Origin: Rhodobacterales bacterium RIFCSPHIGHO2_02_FULL_62_130
GTDB lineage: Bacteria > Pseudomonadota > Alphaproteobacteria > Rhodobacterales > Rhodobacteraceae
Assembly: GCA_001828855.1 (NCBI GenBank)
Contig: MHZT01000006.1
Span: forward strand, 1 to 64,000
Direction: 5' to 3'
DNA length: 64,000 nt
Part shown: piece after piece, positions 34,335-44,846 of the stretch
Position numbering within the stretch: position 1 is the stretch's first letter
Layout of the letters: the number at the start of each line of letters is the position of its first letter
The notes under the pieces: generated by a model
What the model was told of the DNA's origin: nothing
The model's input: the letters and a program-made list of their open reading frames with translations, nothing else
Databases searched by the model: none
Position numbers and translations under genes: made by a program

Positions 34335-35858
34335 TTAGTTCACAGCGACGGCTGCGACGGCCGTTTGGTATTGGTCAACAAGTGCGGTCACCGACGGGCC
34401 GATGATATCGGTCACAACCGCCGGATAGACGCCCAACAGCAGGGTCATGACAATCAGCGGCGCAAAGATCGCCCGCTCACGCCGGCTCATGTCCTGAATG
34501 GTGGCCAGCGATTCCTTCACCAGCGCCCCGAACACCACACGACGATACAGCCACAGCGCATAGGCCGCCGACAGGATCACGCCCGAGGTCGCCACGGCGG
34601 CAACCCATGTGTTCACCTGGAAAATCCCCATCAGCGTCAGGAATTCGCCAACGAAACCGGAGGTCCCCGGAAGGCCAACGTTCGCCATGGTGAAGAACAT
34701 GAACACCAGCGCATAGGCGGGCATCCGGTTCACAAGACCGCCATAAGCCTCGATCTCGCGGGTGTGCATCCGGTCATAGATCACGCCCACGCAGAGGAAC
34801 AGCGCGCCCGAAATAAAGCCGTGCGACAGCATCTGGAAAATCGCGCCGTCAATGCCTTGCTGGTTCGCGGCGAAAATCCCCATCGTCACGTAACCCATGT
34901 GGGCCACCGAGGAATAGGCGATCAGCTTTTTCATATCCGACTGCGCCAGCGCGACAAGGCTGGTGTAGACGATGGCGATCACCGACATCCACAGTACCAG
35001 ATCGGTCATCACATGGCTGCCAACCGGAAACATCGGCAGGCTGAAGCGCAGGAAGCCATAGCCGCCCATCTTCAGCATGATCGCCGCCAGCACGACAGAG
35101 CCACCCGTGGGGGCCTGAACGTGGGCATCGGGCAACCACGTATGCACCGGCCACATCGGCATCTTCACCGCGAAAGAGGCGAAGAAGGCAAGGAACAGCA
35201 GCGTTTGCAACCCGCCCACAACCGTGATCCCCAGCACCGAGAAGGTCTCGGACGCGAACTCGAAGGTCATCAGCGTCGGAATGTCGGTGGTGCCCGCCGC
35301 CATATACATGGCGATCATCGCAACCAGCATCAGCACTGAACCGAGGAAGGTATAGAGGAAGAACTTGAACGCCGCGTAAATCCGGTTCTGCCCGCCCCAG
35401 ATGCCGATGATCAGGAACATCGGGATCAGGCCAGCCTCGAAGAACAGGTAAAACAGCACCAGATCCAGCGCCATGAACACGCCCAGCATCAGCGTTTCCA
35501 GCAGAAGGAAGGCGATCATGTAATCCTTGACCCGATCCGTCACACCCCAGCAGGACAGGATGGTGATCGGCATCAGGAAGGTGGTCAGCAGCACGAACAG
35601 AACCGAAATCCCGTCCACGCCCAGTTTATATTTCAGACCGGCGATCCATGTCGCCTCTTCGACGAATTGCATGCCGGTGTTGGCCGGATCAAAATCCTTC
35701 AGCAGGATCAAGGACACCAACAACGTCGCAGTGGTCGCGATCAGCGCCAGCCACTTGGCATTGCGCTGTGCCGCCGCATCATTGCCGCGCAGGAACAGTG
35801 CCAGCACGACAGCAGCCACCGCCGGAAGGAAGGTGATGAGGGAAAGAAGGTTATTCAT
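34335..35858 (-). CDS. nuoM: NADH-quinone oxidoreductase subunit M
   Basis: Antiporter-like subunit (ND4 homologue) of the complex I proton-pumping arm, 507 residues, about 14 helices. Diagnostic segments: '[11 protein letters not shown]'-like helix, '[20 protein letters not shown]' with the conserved Glu, '[22 protein letters not shown]' in part with the channel lysine earlier, and '[17 protein letters not shown]'. It starts three bases after the nuoL stop, so the two are almost certainly co-translated. Confidence 0.97.
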   Translation of the reverse strand: MNNLLSLITFLPAVAAVVLALFLRGNDAAAQRNAKWLALIATTATLLVSLILLKDFDPANTGMQFVEEATWIAGLKYKLGVDGISVLFVLLTTFLMPITILSCWGVTDRVKDYMIAFLLLETLMLGVFMALDLVLFYLFFEAGLIPMFLIIGIWGGQNRIYAAFKFFLYTFLGSVLMLVAMIAMYMAAGTTDIPTLMTFEFASETFSVLGITVVGGLQTLLFLAFFASFAVKMPMWPVHTWLPDAHVQAPTGGSVVLAAIMLKMGGYGFLRFSLPMFPVGSHVMTDLVLWMSVIAIVYTSLVALAQSDMKKLIAYSSVAHMGYVTMGIFAANQQGIDGAIFQMLSHGFISGALFLCVGVIYDRMHTREIEAYGGLVNRMPAYALVFMFFTMANVGLPGTSGFVGEFLTLMGIFQVNTWVAAVATSGVILSAAYALWLYRRVVFGALVKESLATIQDMSRRERAIFAPLIVMTLLLGVYPAVVTDIIGPSVTALVDQYQTAVAAVAVN

Positions 35859-35861
35859 GGA

Positions 35862-37988
35862 TCAATGCCCCACCGAAAGCGTCATCCAGGTCAGCAAGGC
35901 GGCAATCCCCAGCACCATGGCAAAAGCGTAAGTAAAGACGTAGCCCGATTGCAGGCGGCCAGCGAGGCGGGTGATGAAGGGGATGATCCCCAAGGCAACA
36001 CCGTTCAGCGCCCCGTCGATCACCACGCCATCGCCCTTTTGCCACAGGAACCGGCCCAGCCATTTCGCCGGACGCACGAAGATCACGTCATACAGCTCGT
36101 CGAAATACCATTTGTTCAGCAGGAACAGGTACAGCGGACGCTGTTGCGCGGCCAGTTTCGCGGGCAGTTCGGGGCTGCGGATGTAGAATTTCCACGCCAG
36201 CAGCAGGCCAAGGATCATCGCAACAAAGGGCGAGACTTTGACCCAGGTCGGCGCAAGGTGCGCTTCGTGGATCACATGATTGTCAGCTCCCAGATAGATC
36301 GCCCCTTTCGGTGCGCCGTGGGCCGCAGCCTCGGTCCCATGATCCTCGGCCGGAGCGGCCTCGGTTGCCACAACGTCCGTAGCATGATCCTCGGCGGCAA
36401 CGGCCTCGGTCGTCGTGCCTTCCGGCGCGGCTTCACCTTCGGCAGCGGCTTCGCCGTGGGCGGCAGCCTCCATCCCGAACCAGTCACGCATCTTGTCTTC
36501 GTCGCCGAAGAAGCTGTTGTACCAGACCATCCCCGAGAACACCGCCCCCAGCGCCAGCGCACCCAGCGGGATCAGCATGACGGTGGGGCTTTCATGGGCA
36601 TGGTCGTGCGCGTGATGATCGCCGCGCGGCTTGCCGAAGAAGGTCATGAACATCAGGCGCCACGAGTAGAACGAGGTCATGAAGGCCGCGATCACCAACA
36701 GCGTGAAGGCATAGTTCGACCCGACCCACGCGCTTTCGATCACCGCGTCTTTCGACAGGAAACCGGCGAAACCGAAATGCGTCAGCGGGATACCGACACC
36801 GGTAATCGCCAGCGTGCCGATCAGCATCGCGTAATAGGTCAGCGGGATTTTCTTCCGCAGCCCGCCATAGTTCCGCATGTCCTGCTCATGGTGCATCGCA
36901 TGGATGACCGAGCCTGCGCCAAGGAACAGCATGGCCTTGAAGAAGGCGTGCGTGAAGAGGTGGAACATCGCCACCGGATAGACGCCCACACCAGCCGCCA
37001 CGAACATGTAGCCAAGCTGCGAGCAGGTCGAATAGGCGATCACGCGCTTGATGTCGTTCTGCACCAGACCCACGGTCGCCGCGAAAAACGCGGTGGTCGC
37101 GCCAAGGATCACGATCATCGACTTGGCATCGGGCGCATATTCATACAGCGGCGACATGCGGCAAACAAGGAAGACGCCCGCCGTCACCATGGTTGCGGCG
37201 TGGATCAGCGCCGACACAGGCGTCGGGCCTTCCATCGCGTCCGGCAGCCATGTGTGCAGGAACAACTGCGCCGATTTGCCCATCGCCCCGATGAACAGCA
37301 AAACGCCAATCAGGTTGGCCGCGTTCCATTCCGTCCACAGGAAGGGCAGGTTCGTCTCGGCCAGCTTCGGCGCTGCGGCAAACACATCGTCAAAGCGGAT
37401 GCTGTCGGTCAGGTAGAACAGCGCGAAGATGCCAAGCGCAAAGCCGAAGTCACCGACACGGTTGACCACAAAAGCCTTGATCGCTGCGGCATTGGCCGAG
37501 GGCTTGCGGTAGTAGAACCCGATCAGCAGGTAGGACGCCACACCCACACCTTCCCAGCCGAAGAACATCTGCACAAGGTTGTCAGAGGTGATCAGCATCA
37601 GCATCGCAAAGGTGAAGAACGACAGATAGGCAAAGAAGCGCGCCTTATAGGCCTCGCCATGCCCCCAGTTGTCGTCATGCGCCATGTAGCCGAAGGAATA
37701 CAGGTGAACCAAGGCCGAGACCGAGTTCACCACCACCAGCATGATCGCTGTCATCCGGTCCAGCCGGATCGCCCATTCGGTCGCAAGCGAACCGGATTCA
37801 ATCCAGCGCAGCACGGTGATGTGCTGGGTCTCGCCGTCAAAGGTCAGGAAGATCTGCCACGACAGCGCGGCGGCCAGAAACAACAAGGCGGTTGCGATGA
37901 TCTGACCGGCCTTCTCGCCAAACAGACGCCAGCCGAAACCGCACAGGATGGCCCCGATCAGCGGAGCAAAGAGAATGATCGTCGGCAT
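35862..37988 (-). CDS. nuoL: NADH-quinone oxidoreductase subunit L with acidic/His insertion
   Basis: Distal antiporter-like subunit (ND5 homologue), 708 residues, bearing the long lateral helix of complex I. Core motifs: '[19 protein letters not shown]', '[35 protein letters not shown]' in part, and '[17 protein letters not shown]'. Between about residues 503 and 566 there is a low-complexity Ala/Glu/His/Thr-rich loop with two near-repeats ('[15 protein letters not shown]', '[14 protein letters not shown]'), not part of the conserved fold. The C-terminal '[20 protein letters not shown]' is typical. Starts three bases after nuoK. Confidence 0.97.
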   Translation of the reverse strand: MPTIILFAPLIGAILCGFGWRLFGEKAGQIIATALLFLAAALSWQIFLTFDGETQHITVLRWIESGSLATEWAIRLDRMTAIMLVVVNSVSALVHLYSFGYMAHDDNWGHGEAYKARFFAYLSFFTFAMLMLITSDNLVQMFFGWEGVGVASYLLIGFYYRKPSANAAAIKAFVVNRVGDFGFALGIFALFYLTDSIRFDDVFAAAPKLAETNLPFLWTEWNAANLIGVLLFIGAMGKSAQLFLHTWLPDAMEGPTPVSALIHAATMVTAGVFLVCRMSPLYEYAPDAKSMIVILGATTAFFAATVGLVQNDIKRVIAYSTCSQLGYMFVAAGVGVYPVAMFHLFTHAFFKAMLFLGAGSVIHAMHHEQDMRNYGGLRKKIPLTYYAMLIGTLAITGVGIPLTHFGFAGFLSKDAVIESAWVGSNYAFTLLVIAAFMTSFYSWRLMFMTFFGKPRGDHHAHDHAHESPTVMLIPLGALALGAVFSGMVWYNSFFGDEDKMRDWFGMEAAAHGEAAAEGEAAPEGTTTEAVAAEDHATDVVATEAAPAEDHGTEAAAHGAPKGAIYLGADNHVIHEAHLAPTWVKVSPFVAMILGLLLAWKFYIRSPELPAKLAAQQRPLYLFLLNKWYFDELYDVIFVRPAKWLGRFLWQKGDGVVIDGALNGVALGIIPFITRLAGRLQSGYVFTYAFAMVLGIAALLTWMTLSVGH

Positions 37989-37991
37989 GGC

Positions 37992-38297
37992 TTAGCCCTT
38001 CATCACGTTGGCGTCTTCGACGTCGATGGTTCCACGGGTGCGGAAGAAGACCACCAGAATGGCAAGGCCGATCGCCGCCTCGGCAGCGGCCACGGTCAGG
38101 ATGAACAGCGTGAACACCTGCCCCACCAGATCGCCCAGATAGGACGAGAAGGCGACGAAATTGATGTTGACCGCCAGCAGCATCAATTCGATCGACATCA
38201 GGATCACGATGATATTCTTCCGGTTCAGGAAGATGCCAAAGATCCCGATGACGAACAGCGCGGCTGCTACAGTCAGGTAATGTTCAAGTCCTACCAT
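37992..38297 (-). CDS. nuoK: NADH-quinone oxidoreductase subunit K
   Basis: Small three-helix membrane subunit (ND4L homologue), 101 residues. The two conserved membrane glutamates are in '[19 protein letters not shown]' and '[17 protein letters not shown]'. The ATG has a GGAGG site. About 200 bases of non-coding DNA with an inverted REP-like pair separate it from nuoJ, the widest gap in the operon. Confidence 0.97.
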   Translation of the reverse strand: MVGLEHYLTVAAALFVIGIFGIFLNRKNIIVILMSIELMLLAVNINFVAFSSYLGDLVGQVFTLFILTVAAAEAAIGLAILVVFFRTRGTIDVEDANVMKG

Positions 38298-38414
38298 TTT
38301 CGTCCCTCCGGGTCTTTGCCCGTTGTCCGTGTTCTTCCTGCAGGGCGGAGCAAACCCCGCCGTGCCGTTAAATTCGTTCGGCGGCTGTGTTCCCGCCTTG
38401 GCCGTTGTGCGCGA

Positions 38415-38436
38415 GTCGGGGTGAACCCCGACCTAC
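38415..38436 (-). repeat. REP-like palindromic element, inverted copy
   Basis: GTCGGGG...CCCCGACCTAC, the exact reverse complement of the 23670-23691 element. With 38471-38492 it forms an inverted pair between nuoJ and nuoK. Confidence 0.75.
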
Positions 38437-38470
38437 CTGTCTTTTCGTCGTCAGGCCGGTCACAGACCGC

Positions 38471-38492
38471 GTAGGTCGGGGTTTACCCCGAC
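38471..38492 (+). repeat. REP-like palindromic element, second arm of the pair
   Basis: GTAGGTCGGGG then TTTA then CCCCGAC... with one base different from the 23670 copy. Both arms extend to GAGTCGGGG/CCCCGACTC, so the RNA of the gap (38414-38494) can form one large hairpin or two small ones. Such pairs often protect upstream mRNA from 3' exonucleases. Confidence 0.75.
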
Positions 38493-38500
38493 TCAAGCGA

Positions 38501-39115
38501 TCACAAGCCCTGCCCCGGCTTCACGTCATGCAATTCCATCGCCTTGGCCGGATCGCGCCACATCTGGTGCAGCACGTTCTGGCGCTTGACATCCTTGCGG
38601 TGGCGCAGCGTCAGCACGATGGCACCGATCATCGCCACCAGCAGCACCAGTCCGGCAAGTTGGAACAGCAGCAGATATTTGTCATAGATCAGCAGACCCA
38701 GCGCGCGGGTGTTCTCCACCTGTGCCAGATCGGGTGCAACAGCGGCGCGCAGGCCCAAGGCCCCTTCGGCCTGCACCCAGGCCCCGACCCCGATCACCAG
38801 TTGCATGATGATGATCACGCCCACCAGCAGACCCAGCGGCATATACTTGACCATCTCGCCCTTCAGCTCGGCAAAGTCGATGTCCAGCATCATCACCACA
38901 AAGAGGAACAGCACCGCGACCGCGCCGACATAGACGATGATCAGCAGCATCGCCACGAATTCAGCGCCCAAAAGAACGAACAGACCCGCCGCCGACAGGA
39001 AGGCAAGGATCAGCCACAGCACCGAATGCACCGGATTCCGCGACAGGGTGACAAGAAGCCCCGCCGCCACCGTCACGGTGGAAAAGGCATAGAAGGCCAG
39101 ATCGGCTACGCTCAT
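38501..39115 (-). CDS. nuoJ: NADH-quinone oxidoreductase subunit J
   Basis: Membrane subunit (ND6 homologue), 204 residues with five hydrophobic helices. '[34 protein letters not shown]' in part, '[32 protein letters not shown]' in part with the pi-bulge helix that controls coupling, and '[31 protein letters not shown]' in part are all standard. The start overlaps the CMD-family gene (ATGA). The C-terminal tail after '[14 protein letters not shown]' is a little longer than in E. coli. Confidence 0.96.
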   Translation of the reverse strand: MSVADLAFYAFSTVTVAAGLLVTLSRNPVHSVLWLILAFLSAAGLFVLLGAEFVAMLLIIVYVGAVAVLFLFVVMMLDIDFAELKGEMVKYMPLGLLVGVIIIMQLVIGVGAWVQAEGALGLRAAVAPDLAQVENTRALGLLIYDKYLLLFQLAGLVLLVAMIGAIVLTLRHRKDVKRQNVLHQMWRDPAKAMELHDVKPGQGL

Positions 39116-39522
39116 GGCGCTTTCTCCTCGGTTTCCGCAAAGACGGTCTGGGCGATTTCCAGCGCCTTTTGCGTGGCGGGCAGGCCGCCGAACATGCTCA
39201 TCTGCCAGATCACCTCGGCGACCTCGCGTTTCGTCGCCCCGGCTGCCAGCGCGTTCTGCACCGTCAGCCGCACCTGCGGCTCTCCGACCGGACCCAGCAC
39301 CGTCAGCGCCGCAATCGTCACCAGAAAGCGGGTGCGGGCATCCAGCCCTTCGGGGTTGAAGGTCTTGCCGAAGAACGCCTCAAGCAATTCCTTCGGCATC
39401 GCCGGAAACAGCTTTTCGAAGGCCTTGACATCAACACCCTCCAAGCCGGGCGTAAAAGCACGGGCCATCTGCTGGCCCTGCTCCATCATCTGCTTGAAGA
39501 TATTGGCGAATGCTTCGGTCAT
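39112..39522 (-). CDS. Carboxymuconolactone-decarboxylase-family protein inside the nuo operon
   Basis: A 136-residue protein of the CMD fold: '[19 protein letters not shown]' and '[32 protein letters not shown]' in part. It contains no cysteine, so it lacks the CxxC of AhpD-type peroxidases, and no histidine. A redox role is therefore unlikely; a binding or decarboxylase-like role cannot be told. It overlaps both nuoI (upstream) and nuoJ (downstream) by ATGA junctions, so it is made together with complex I and may serve its assembly. That is inference. Confidence 0.85.
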   Translation of the reverse strand: MTEAFANIFKQMMEQGQQMARAFTPGLEGVDVKAFEKLFPAMPKELLEAFFGKTFNPEGLDARTRFLVTIAALTVLGPVGEPQVRLTVQNALAAGATKREVAEVIWQMSMFGGLPATQKALEIAQTVFAETEEKAP

Positions 39523-40025
39523 CTGTAGGGCGCATCCAGTTCGAGGTTGCGGGCAATCTCGGCTTCCCAGCGCGCGCCGTTCTCAAGGAGTTTCTCCTTG
39601 GTGTAGAACAACTCCTCGCGCGTCTCGGTGGCGAATTCGAAATTCGGGCCTTCGACGATGGCATCCACAGGGCAAGCCTCTTGGCAGAAGCCGCAATAGA
39701 TGCATTTCGTCATGTCGATGTCATAGCGCGTGGTGCGGCGGCTGCCGTCCTCACGCGGTTCGGCGTCGATGGTGATGGCCTGAGCGGGGCAAACCGCCTC
39801 GCACAGCTTGCAGGCAATGCAGCGTTCCTCGCCATTGGCATAGCGGCGCAGCGCGTGTTCGCCACGGAAACGGGGCGAAAGCGGCCCCTTTTCATGCGGG
39901 TAGTTCAACGTCGCCTTGGGGGCGAAGAAGTATTTGAACCCCAGCCCAAAGCCTTTGAAGAAATCCAGCAGCAGGAAATACTTCGCCGCGCGGGTGTAGT
40001 CGGTGGTCCGTGCCGGTCCCATCAT
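39519..40025 (-). CDS. nuoI: NADH-quinone oxidoreductase subunit I
   Basis: Peripheral-arm subunit carrying iron-sulfur clusters N6a and N6b. It has 168 residues with two complete 4Fe-4S motifs, '[12 protein letters not shown]' and '[12 protein letters not shown]'. The N-terminal amphipathic region '[19 protein letters not shown]' contacts the membrane arm. Two ATG codons in tandem (40025, 40022). It is spaced two bases from nuoH and overlaps the CMD gene by four. Confidence 0.97.
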   Translation of the reverse strand: MMGPARTTDYTRAAKYFLLLDFFKGFGLGFKYFFAPKATLNYPHEKGPLSPRFRGEHALRRYANGEERCIACKLCEAVCPAQAITIDAEPREDGSRRTTRYDIDMTKCIYCGFCQEACPVDAIVEGPNFEFATETREELFYTKEKLLENGARWEAEIARNLELDAPYR

Positions 40026-40027
40026 GA

Positions 40028-41065
40028 TCAGCCCCCAATCGTCCAGCGCGCCCAGAAGCCGCCGAATACTTCGAATTTCGCAAGGAAAGACACAGCCACA
40101 ACCCAGAACAGCGACAGGGGCAGGAACACCTTCCAGCCGATCCGCATCAGCTGGTCATAGCGGTAGCGCGGCACGATGGCCTTCACCATGGCGAACATGA
40201 AGAAGAACACCCACATCTTGGCAACCATCCACCACCAGCCATCGGCCAGCCCCGGAATGGGCGACAGCCAGCCGCCGAAGAACAGCAGCGAAATCAGAGC
40301 GCACATCAGGAAGATCGCGATATATTCGCCCGCCATGAACAGCAGATACGGTGTGGAGGAATATTCCACCATGAAACCGGCCACCAGTTCGGATTCCGCT
40401 TCCGGAAGGTCAAACGGCGGGCGGTTGGTTTCTGCCAGCGCCGAGATGAAGAACAGGAACACCATCGGGAAGTGCGGCAGCCAGTACCAGTTCAACAGCC
40501 CGTAATCGCCCGACTGTGCCGAGACGATCGAAGAAAAGCTCATCGAGCCGGTCGAGATGATGATACCGATGATGATCAGGCCCAGCGACACCTCGTAGGA
40601 AATCATCTGCGCGGCAGAGCGCAACGACCCGAGGAAGGCGTATTTGGAGTTGGACGCCCAACCGCCCATGATCACGCCGTAAACCTCAAGGCTGGAGGCC
40701 GCGAAGACAAACAGGATCGCCACGTTGATATCGGCCAGCACCCAGCCGCTGTCGAACGGGATCACCGACCAGGCCAGGATCGCCAGTACAAAGGACAGCA
40801 TCGGCGCAAGGAAGAACACTGGACGGTCAACACCCGCCGGAATGACGATTTCCTTGACCACATATTTCAGCGCGTCAGCCACAGATTGCAGCAGGCCAAA
40901 CGGCCCCACAACGTTCGGCCCCTTCCGCATCTGGACCGCAGCCCAGATCTTGCGGTCGCCATAGACCAGAAACAGAAGGCTGATCATCACGAAAGCCACG
41001 ATCAGAAGACTCTGCGCCACAATCAGCAGCGCCGTCCCCAGACCCGTTTGCAAGAATTCAGTCAT
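40028..41065 (-). CDS. nuoH: NADH-quinone oxidoreductase subunit H
   Basis: Membrane subunit (ND1 homologue) that forms most of the quinone chamber, 345 residues, eight hydrophobic helices. Conserved loops '[20 protein letters not shown]', '[23 protein letters not shown]' in part and '[30 protein letters not shown]' in part carry the acidic residues of the E-channel. Sits between the small lipoprotein gene and nuoI. Confidence 0.97.
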   Translation of the reverse strand: MTEFLQTGLGTALLIVAQSLLIVAFVMISLLFLVYGDRKIWAAVQMRKGPNVVGPFGLLQSVADALKYVVKEIVIPAGVDRPVFFLAPMLSFVLAILAWSVIPFDSGWVLADINVAILFVFAASSLEVYGVIMGGWASNSKYAFLGSLRSAAQMISYEVSLGLIIIGIIISTGSMSFSSIVSAQSGDYGLLNWYWLPHFPMVFLFFISALAETNRPPFDLPEAESELVAGFMVEYSSTPYLLFMAGEYIAIFLMCALISLLFFGGWLSPIPGLADGWWWMVAKMWVFFFMFAMVKAIVPRYRYDQLMRIGWKVFLPLSLFWVVAVSFLAKFEVFGGFWARWTIGG

Positions 41066-41093
41066 GGTGCCTCACGTCCCTAAAGTCCCGGCG

Positions 41094-41498
41094 TTAAACC
41101 GTTGGTATGCCTTGTTCGCCACAATCGCGCACGGTCACTTCCGCGTCGATGGTTTTGATGCCGCGGGGCAGCGCCGCCGAGATGGTGTAAACCGCATCCC
41201 CGCGCCAAGTGCTACCCTGTTTCTCTACATTCGTCCGCACGTGCCGCGCAAATCCGAAACCACGGATCAACGCATATTGTGCAGCCGCACAACGGGCATA
41301 GCCCGCCACATCACTATTGTCCCGCGCGCCCTGCATGGACACACGGAAATTCACCAGATCGCCGTCCAGCAAGATCGTCTCGATCCCGTCATAGGACGGC
41401 GCGTAATCGCCCTGCGCCACATCCGCACCGCCCGCGCAGCCCAACAGCACGCCAGCGGCGACTGTCAGACCTGCGATGGCTGTGCAAAGGCGGCACAT
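41094..41498 (-). CDS. Small uncharacterised lipoprotein in the nuo operon
   Basis: A 134-residue predicted lipoprotein with lipobox VLLGC (Cys21). The ATG at 41498 has GGAG upstream and lies six bases after nuoG. The mature part is a compact alpha/beta sequence ('SYDGIETILLDGDLVNFRVSM') with Cys in 'ARCAAAQYALIRGFGFARHV' and near the end ('VRDCGEQG'). I do not recognise a named family. Comparable unidentified frames are known in the Rhodobacter capsulatus nuo operon. Periplasmic or membrane-anchored location implies a role outside the catalytic arm. Confidence 0.75.
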   Translation of the reverse strand: MCRLCTAIAGLTVAAGVLLGCAGGADVAQGDYAPSYDGIETILLDGDLVNFRVSMQGARDNSDVAGYARCAAAQYALIRGFGFARHVRTNVEKQGSTWRGDAVYTISAALPRGIKTIDAEVTVRDCGEQGIPTV

Positions 41499-41504
41499 GG
41501 TTGT

Positions 41505-43514
41505 TTACTCCGCCGCCAGCGCGGTTTTGGCGCGCTCTGCTTCCATCGCGGCCAGTTCGGCCATCACGGTCGAGGCCCGCGCAATCGGGTTGGTCAGGTA
41601 GAAGCCCTTGAAGGCATTGCGGAAATCCGCACGGCCCATATCGCGCAGCGCAACCGGTTGCCAGTCGTTCACCGGAACCACGTCAATCGCACCCAAGTGC
41701 GGGTGGGCGGCGACCAGCGCACGACGCAGGGCCGCAAGGCTGTCCCACGGCAGGGTCGCGCCCAGTTCCGCCGACAAGGCCCGCAGGATCGCCCAGTTTT
41801 CCTTGGCCTCACCCGGCGCAAAGCCAGCGCGCTGCGCCAGTTGCGGGCGGCCTTCGGTGTTCACGAACAGGCCCGATTCCTCGGTATAGGCAGCACCCGG
41901 CAGGATGATGTCGGCGCGGTTCGCACCACGGTCGCCATGGCTGCCCTGATAAATCACAAACGGACCGGCGGCGATTTCGACCTCATCCGCGCCAAGGTTA
42001 TAGATCACCTCGGCCCCGTCGGTTGCCGCAGCAAGACCGCCCTCGGTAACCGCGCCCACATCCAGCGCGCCCACGCGGGCCGCCGCCGTGTGCAGCACCA
42101 GCAGTTTCGCACCAGCGCCCGCCGCATAGGCCATCGCATGCGCCAGAACAGCCTCACCATCGGCCTCGTTCAAGGCACCCTGCCCCACGATCACGATGGT
42201 ATCGGGCTTTTCGGTGACCTTGCCGACCAAAGCCGCCAGTGCCGCGCGATCCGTGCCCATGTGCTTATACTCATAGGTCAGATCAACGGCTTGACCGATC
42301 AGCCCCACATTCGCGCCAGCCGACCATGCCTTGCGGATACGGGCGTTCAGAACCGGAGCCTCAACCCGCGGGTTGGTGCCGATCAGCAGGATGGTCTTCG
42401 CGCTATCAATGTCTTCAATCGACGCCGTGCCAACATAACCCGAGCGATTGCCGATCGGCAGACGCGCGCCATCGGTGCGGGATTCGATGCGACCCCCAAG
42501 ACCCTCGACAATCGCCTTCAGCGAATAGATCGCCTCGACCGGTGCCAGATCACCGACCAAAACCGCAACCTTTTTGCCCTTCATCGCGGCGGCGGCCAGC
42601 GTCAGCGCCTCGGCCCAGTTCGATTTCCGCAGACGCCCGTTTTCGCGCACATAAGGCACGTCCAGCCGCTGACGACGCAGACCGTCCCAGACGAAACGGG
42701 TCTTGTCGGAAATCCACTCCTCGTTCACGCCGTCATGGTTGCGCGGAATGATCCGCATCACTTCGCGGCCCTTGGTGTCGACGCGGATGTTGCTGCCCAA
42801 AGCGTCCATCACGTCGATGGTTTCGGTCTTGGTCAGCTCCCACGGGCGGGCGGTAAAGGCATAGGGCTTGGACGTCAGCGCGCCCACGGGGCACAGATCG
42901 ATGATGTTGCCCTGAAGGTTGCTGTCCAGCGTCGCGTTCAGATAGGACGTGATCTCGGCATCTTCACCGCGTCCGGTCTGGCCCATCTGCAAAATACCCG
43001 CAACTTCCGACGTAAAGCGCACGCAGCGGGTGCAGGAAATGCAGCGGGTCATCTTGGTTTCGACCAGCGGCCCAAGGTTCAGATCCTCGGACGCCCGCTT
43101 CGGCTCGCGGTAACGCGAGAAATCCACGCCATAGGCCATCGCCTGATCCTGCAAGTCACACTCGCCGCCCTGATCGCAGATCGGACAATCGAGCGGGTGG
43201 TTGATCAGCAGGAATTCCATCACGCCCTCGCGGGCCTTCTTGACCATGGGCGAATTGGTTTTCACCACGGGCGCTTCGCCGTTCGGGCCGGGGCGCAGAT
43301 CGCGCACCTGCATGGCGCAGGATGCTGCAGGCTTGGGCGGACCACCGACAACCTCAACCAGACACATCCGGCAGTTGCCCGCGATCGTCAGACGCTCGTG
43401 ATAGCAAAAGCGCGGGATTTCCACGCCTGCCACTTCGGCGGCCTGAATGATGGTCATCGCACCATCCACCTCGACCTCGATGCCGTCGATGCTGATTTTC
43501 TTGAGGTTCGACAT
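41505..43514 (-). CDS. nuoG: NADH-quinone oxidoreductase subunit G
   Basis: Large iron-sulfur subunit of the NADH arm, 669 residues from the ATG at 43514 (GGAG seven bases upstream). N-terminal 2Fe-2S ligands: '[20 protein letters not shown]' and 'AASCAMQV'. Then '[19 protein letters not shown]' (His/Cys-liganded N5 and following cluster) and '[10 protein letters not shown]'...'[12 protein letters not shown]' (N4). The C-terminal molybdopterin-oxidoreductase-like domain carries no cofactor in complex I. Downstream of a DUF3291 gene by a few bases. Confidence 0.96.
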   Translation of the reverse strand: MSNLKKISIDGIEVEVDGAMTIIQAAEVAGVEIPRFCYHERLTIAGNCRMCLVEVVGGPPKPAASCAMQVRDLRPGPNGEAPVVKTNSPMVKKAREGVMEFLLINHPLDCPICDQGGECDLQDQAMAYGVDFSRYREPKRASEDLNLGPLVETKMTRCISCTRCVRFTSEVAGILQMGQTGRGEDAEITSYLNATLDSNLQGNIIDLCPVGALTSKPYAFTARPWELTKTETIDVMDALGSNIRVDTKGREVMRIIPRNHDGVNEEWISDKTRFVWDGLRRQRLDVPYVRENGRLRKSNWAEALTLAAAAMKGKKVAVLVGDLAPVEAIYSLKAIVEGLGGRIESRTDGARLPIGNRSGYVGTASIEDIDSAKTILLIGTNPRVEAPVLNARIRKAWSAGANVGLIGQAVDLTYEYKHMGTDRAALAALVGKVTEKPDTIVIVGQGALNEADGEAVLAHAMAYAAGAGAKLLVLHTAAARVGALDVGAVTEGGLAAATDGAEVIYNLGADEVEIAAGPFVIYQGSHGDRGANRADIILPGAAYTEESGLFVNTEGRPQLAQRAGFAPGEAKENWAILRALSAELGATLPWDSLAALRRALVAAHPHLGAIDVVPVNDWQPVALRDMGRADFRNAFKGFYLTNPIARASTVMAELAAMEAERAKTALAAE

Positions 43515-43518
43515 CAGC

Positions 43519-44016
43519 TTACTCCGCTGCCACATGCGCGCCCTTGTGGGTTTTCCACAACTGCGCTTCTTTCAGGAATGACCACCCGAAGGCGTGGTCC
43601 GTATCGCCGTTTGCCTGCACATGTGCAAGCCGTTCAAGTGCTTCGTCCAGCGATGGTTTATGGCCCTCAGGCACCCACCACATCACGAAATGCGGCTGAC
43701 CCATCACCGAAAACCACTCTGCCCGACGCGCGTAGAAGGCGCGGTGCAGGGTGTTCCAGACAAAGTTTTCAAAACTGACCACATCGGCCCAGACCGACAG
43801 GTTCGAGATCAGTTGCGGATCATCGGAAACGGCGGCTTCGGTGTTGCCCTGCCCCGCCGCGCCTTCCATCATCCAGACAAAACCGGACATGCGCTTGGCC
43901 AGCCCGTTCACCCGGTCCAGCGCGGCCATGAACTCGGCCACGCGCGGATCATCGGTGGGGGCCAACAGGCGCCCCACGTTCAGTTCCGCAAGCTGGTATC
44001 CGGGCCGCGCGGTCAT
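43519..44016 (-). CDS. DUF3291-type protein in the nuo operon
   Basis: A 165-residue cytoplasmic protein from the ATG at 44016, which overlaps the upstream stop as ATGA; a GTG two codons earlier opens the longest frame. Features such as '[14 protein letters not shown]', '[15 protein letters not shown]', '[19 protein letters not shown]' and '[13 protein letters not shown]' fit the DUF3291 family, an alpha/beta fold related to dimeric alpha-beta barrel proteins with no fixed activity. Placement between DUF5333 and nuoG implies co-expression with complex I. Confidence 0.75.
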   Translation of the reverse strand: MTARPGYQLAELNVGRLLAPTDDPRVAEFMAALDRVNGLAKRMSGFVWMMEGAAGQGNTEAAVSDDPQLISNLSVWADVVSFENFVWNTLHRAFYARRAEWFSVMGQPHFVMWWVPEGHKPSLDEALERLAHVQANGDTDHAFGWSFLKEAQLWKTHKGAHVAAE

Positions 44017-44420
44017 TTCCACGACCTCAACAGGCTGCCGGCAAGGCTTTCCTTGGCGATCTCGTCACGGCCAACCTTGCAATAGCTTTCCGCATCGCCT
44101 TCGACAGCACCCGCCGCCGTCAGGTAATCATTGGCCAGCCCTTTGATGCGGGCCTTCTCGTCCTTGTTCTTACGAAAGGCCTTAACTTCTGCCTCGGAGT
44201 AGCCCTTGTCGCGCAGATAATCTTCCAGCGCGTTCAATTCCTGCAAGACCGTGAACATCTTGGCGGAAATCGACGGGCAGGTGTTGCGGATCACATCGGC
44301 CACACGGCCAGCCACCAGCGAGTCAATGAACCGTTTCTCGGTGTTCAGCGGTTCAAGCGCAAAGGCAGGGGCAGCGGTCAGCAGCGCCAGCACAGCAAGG
44401 GTCGCAAAACGGGGTTTCAT
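44013..44420 (-). CDS. DUF5333-like secreted protein in the nuo operon
   Basis: A 135-residue exported protein. ATG at 44420 with AGGAGA six bases upstream; the frame upstream of it is not coding-like. Signal peptide MKPRFATLAVLALLTAAPAFA is followed by a mostly helical mature domain ('EKRFIDSLVAGRVADVIRNTC', 'LNALEDYLRDKGYSEAEVKAF') with one Cys at each end, probably a disulfide. It resembles the DUF5333 proteins found in Rhodobacteraceae. A periplasmic helper for complex I is possible but untested. Confidence 0.75.
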   Translation of the reverse strand: MKPRFATLAVLALLTAAPAFALEPLNTEKRFIDSLVAGRVADVIRNTCPSISAKMFTVLQELNALEDYLRDKGYSEAEVKAFRKNKDEKARIKGLANDYLTAAGAVEGDAESYCKVGRDEIAKESLAGSLLRSWK

Positions 44421-44527
44421 GGCAGTCTCCTTTGACAATCCTGCCAAACCTCCTGCGCCCTTGGCCGTTGATATGCCATGACAAGCGGTCATTCCCGACG
44501 GCATCCGGTCCTGTGTGACATGCAGGC

Positions 44528-44830
44528 TCATGCACAGCCCCCGTCAAACACCCATTGGCCCGCGCGGAACCGCCCGAAAGCCGCCGGATCAAGCCGCGCT
44601 GACCGCGCCATGCAGAAATCCTCCGCGACACGCTTGGCCAGAAGCCCCTCGTCATAGCCAAAGGCCGCGCCATCGCGTGCCACGCTCATCTCTGCCCCGC
44701 CGGTCACCGGCTGCAGATCGACGACAAACGAAGCCCCGTCATGCACCACCGCCACAGGCCCACTGGCCGCAAGCGGCATCGGCCGGGAAACCGGCGCGCC
44801 ACAGGCAGTCAGGGCAACAGCAATGGTCAC
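44528..44830 (-). CDS. Small lipoprotein after nuoF
   Basis: About 100 residues. There is no ATG; a GTG at 44830 with AGGGG seven bases upstream gives (M)TIAVALTACG with lipobox LTAC, while a TTG at 44845 would add an Arg and make a more usual signal. The longer open frame runs into nuoF and is not credible. The mature part is 'GASFVVDLQPVTGGAEMSVARDGAAFGYDEG', ending with a conserved-looking 'RFRAGQWVFDGGC', with two Cys. Family not recognised. Confidence 0.6.
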   Translation of the reverse strand: MTIAVALTACGAPVSRPMPLAASGPVAVVHDGASFVVDLQPVTGGAEMSVARDGAAFGYDEGLLAKRVAEDFCMARSARLDPAAFGRFRAGQWVFDGGCA

Positions 44831-44846
44831 GACAACACCCCTCAAC

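Noticed and set aside
35667-38474. A 935-codon open frame on the + strand opposite nuoM and nuoL
   Set aside because: It is antisense to unmistakable complex I genes and its translation is His/Arg/Gln-rich without domain character. Long antisense frames are expected with GC-rich codon use. The same holds for other long antisense frames, for example 4453-6036, 32836-34275 and 41064-43778.
39112-39522. AhpD-type peroxidase inside the nuo operon
   Set aside because: The protein has no cysteine, so the CxxC peroxidase centre is absent.
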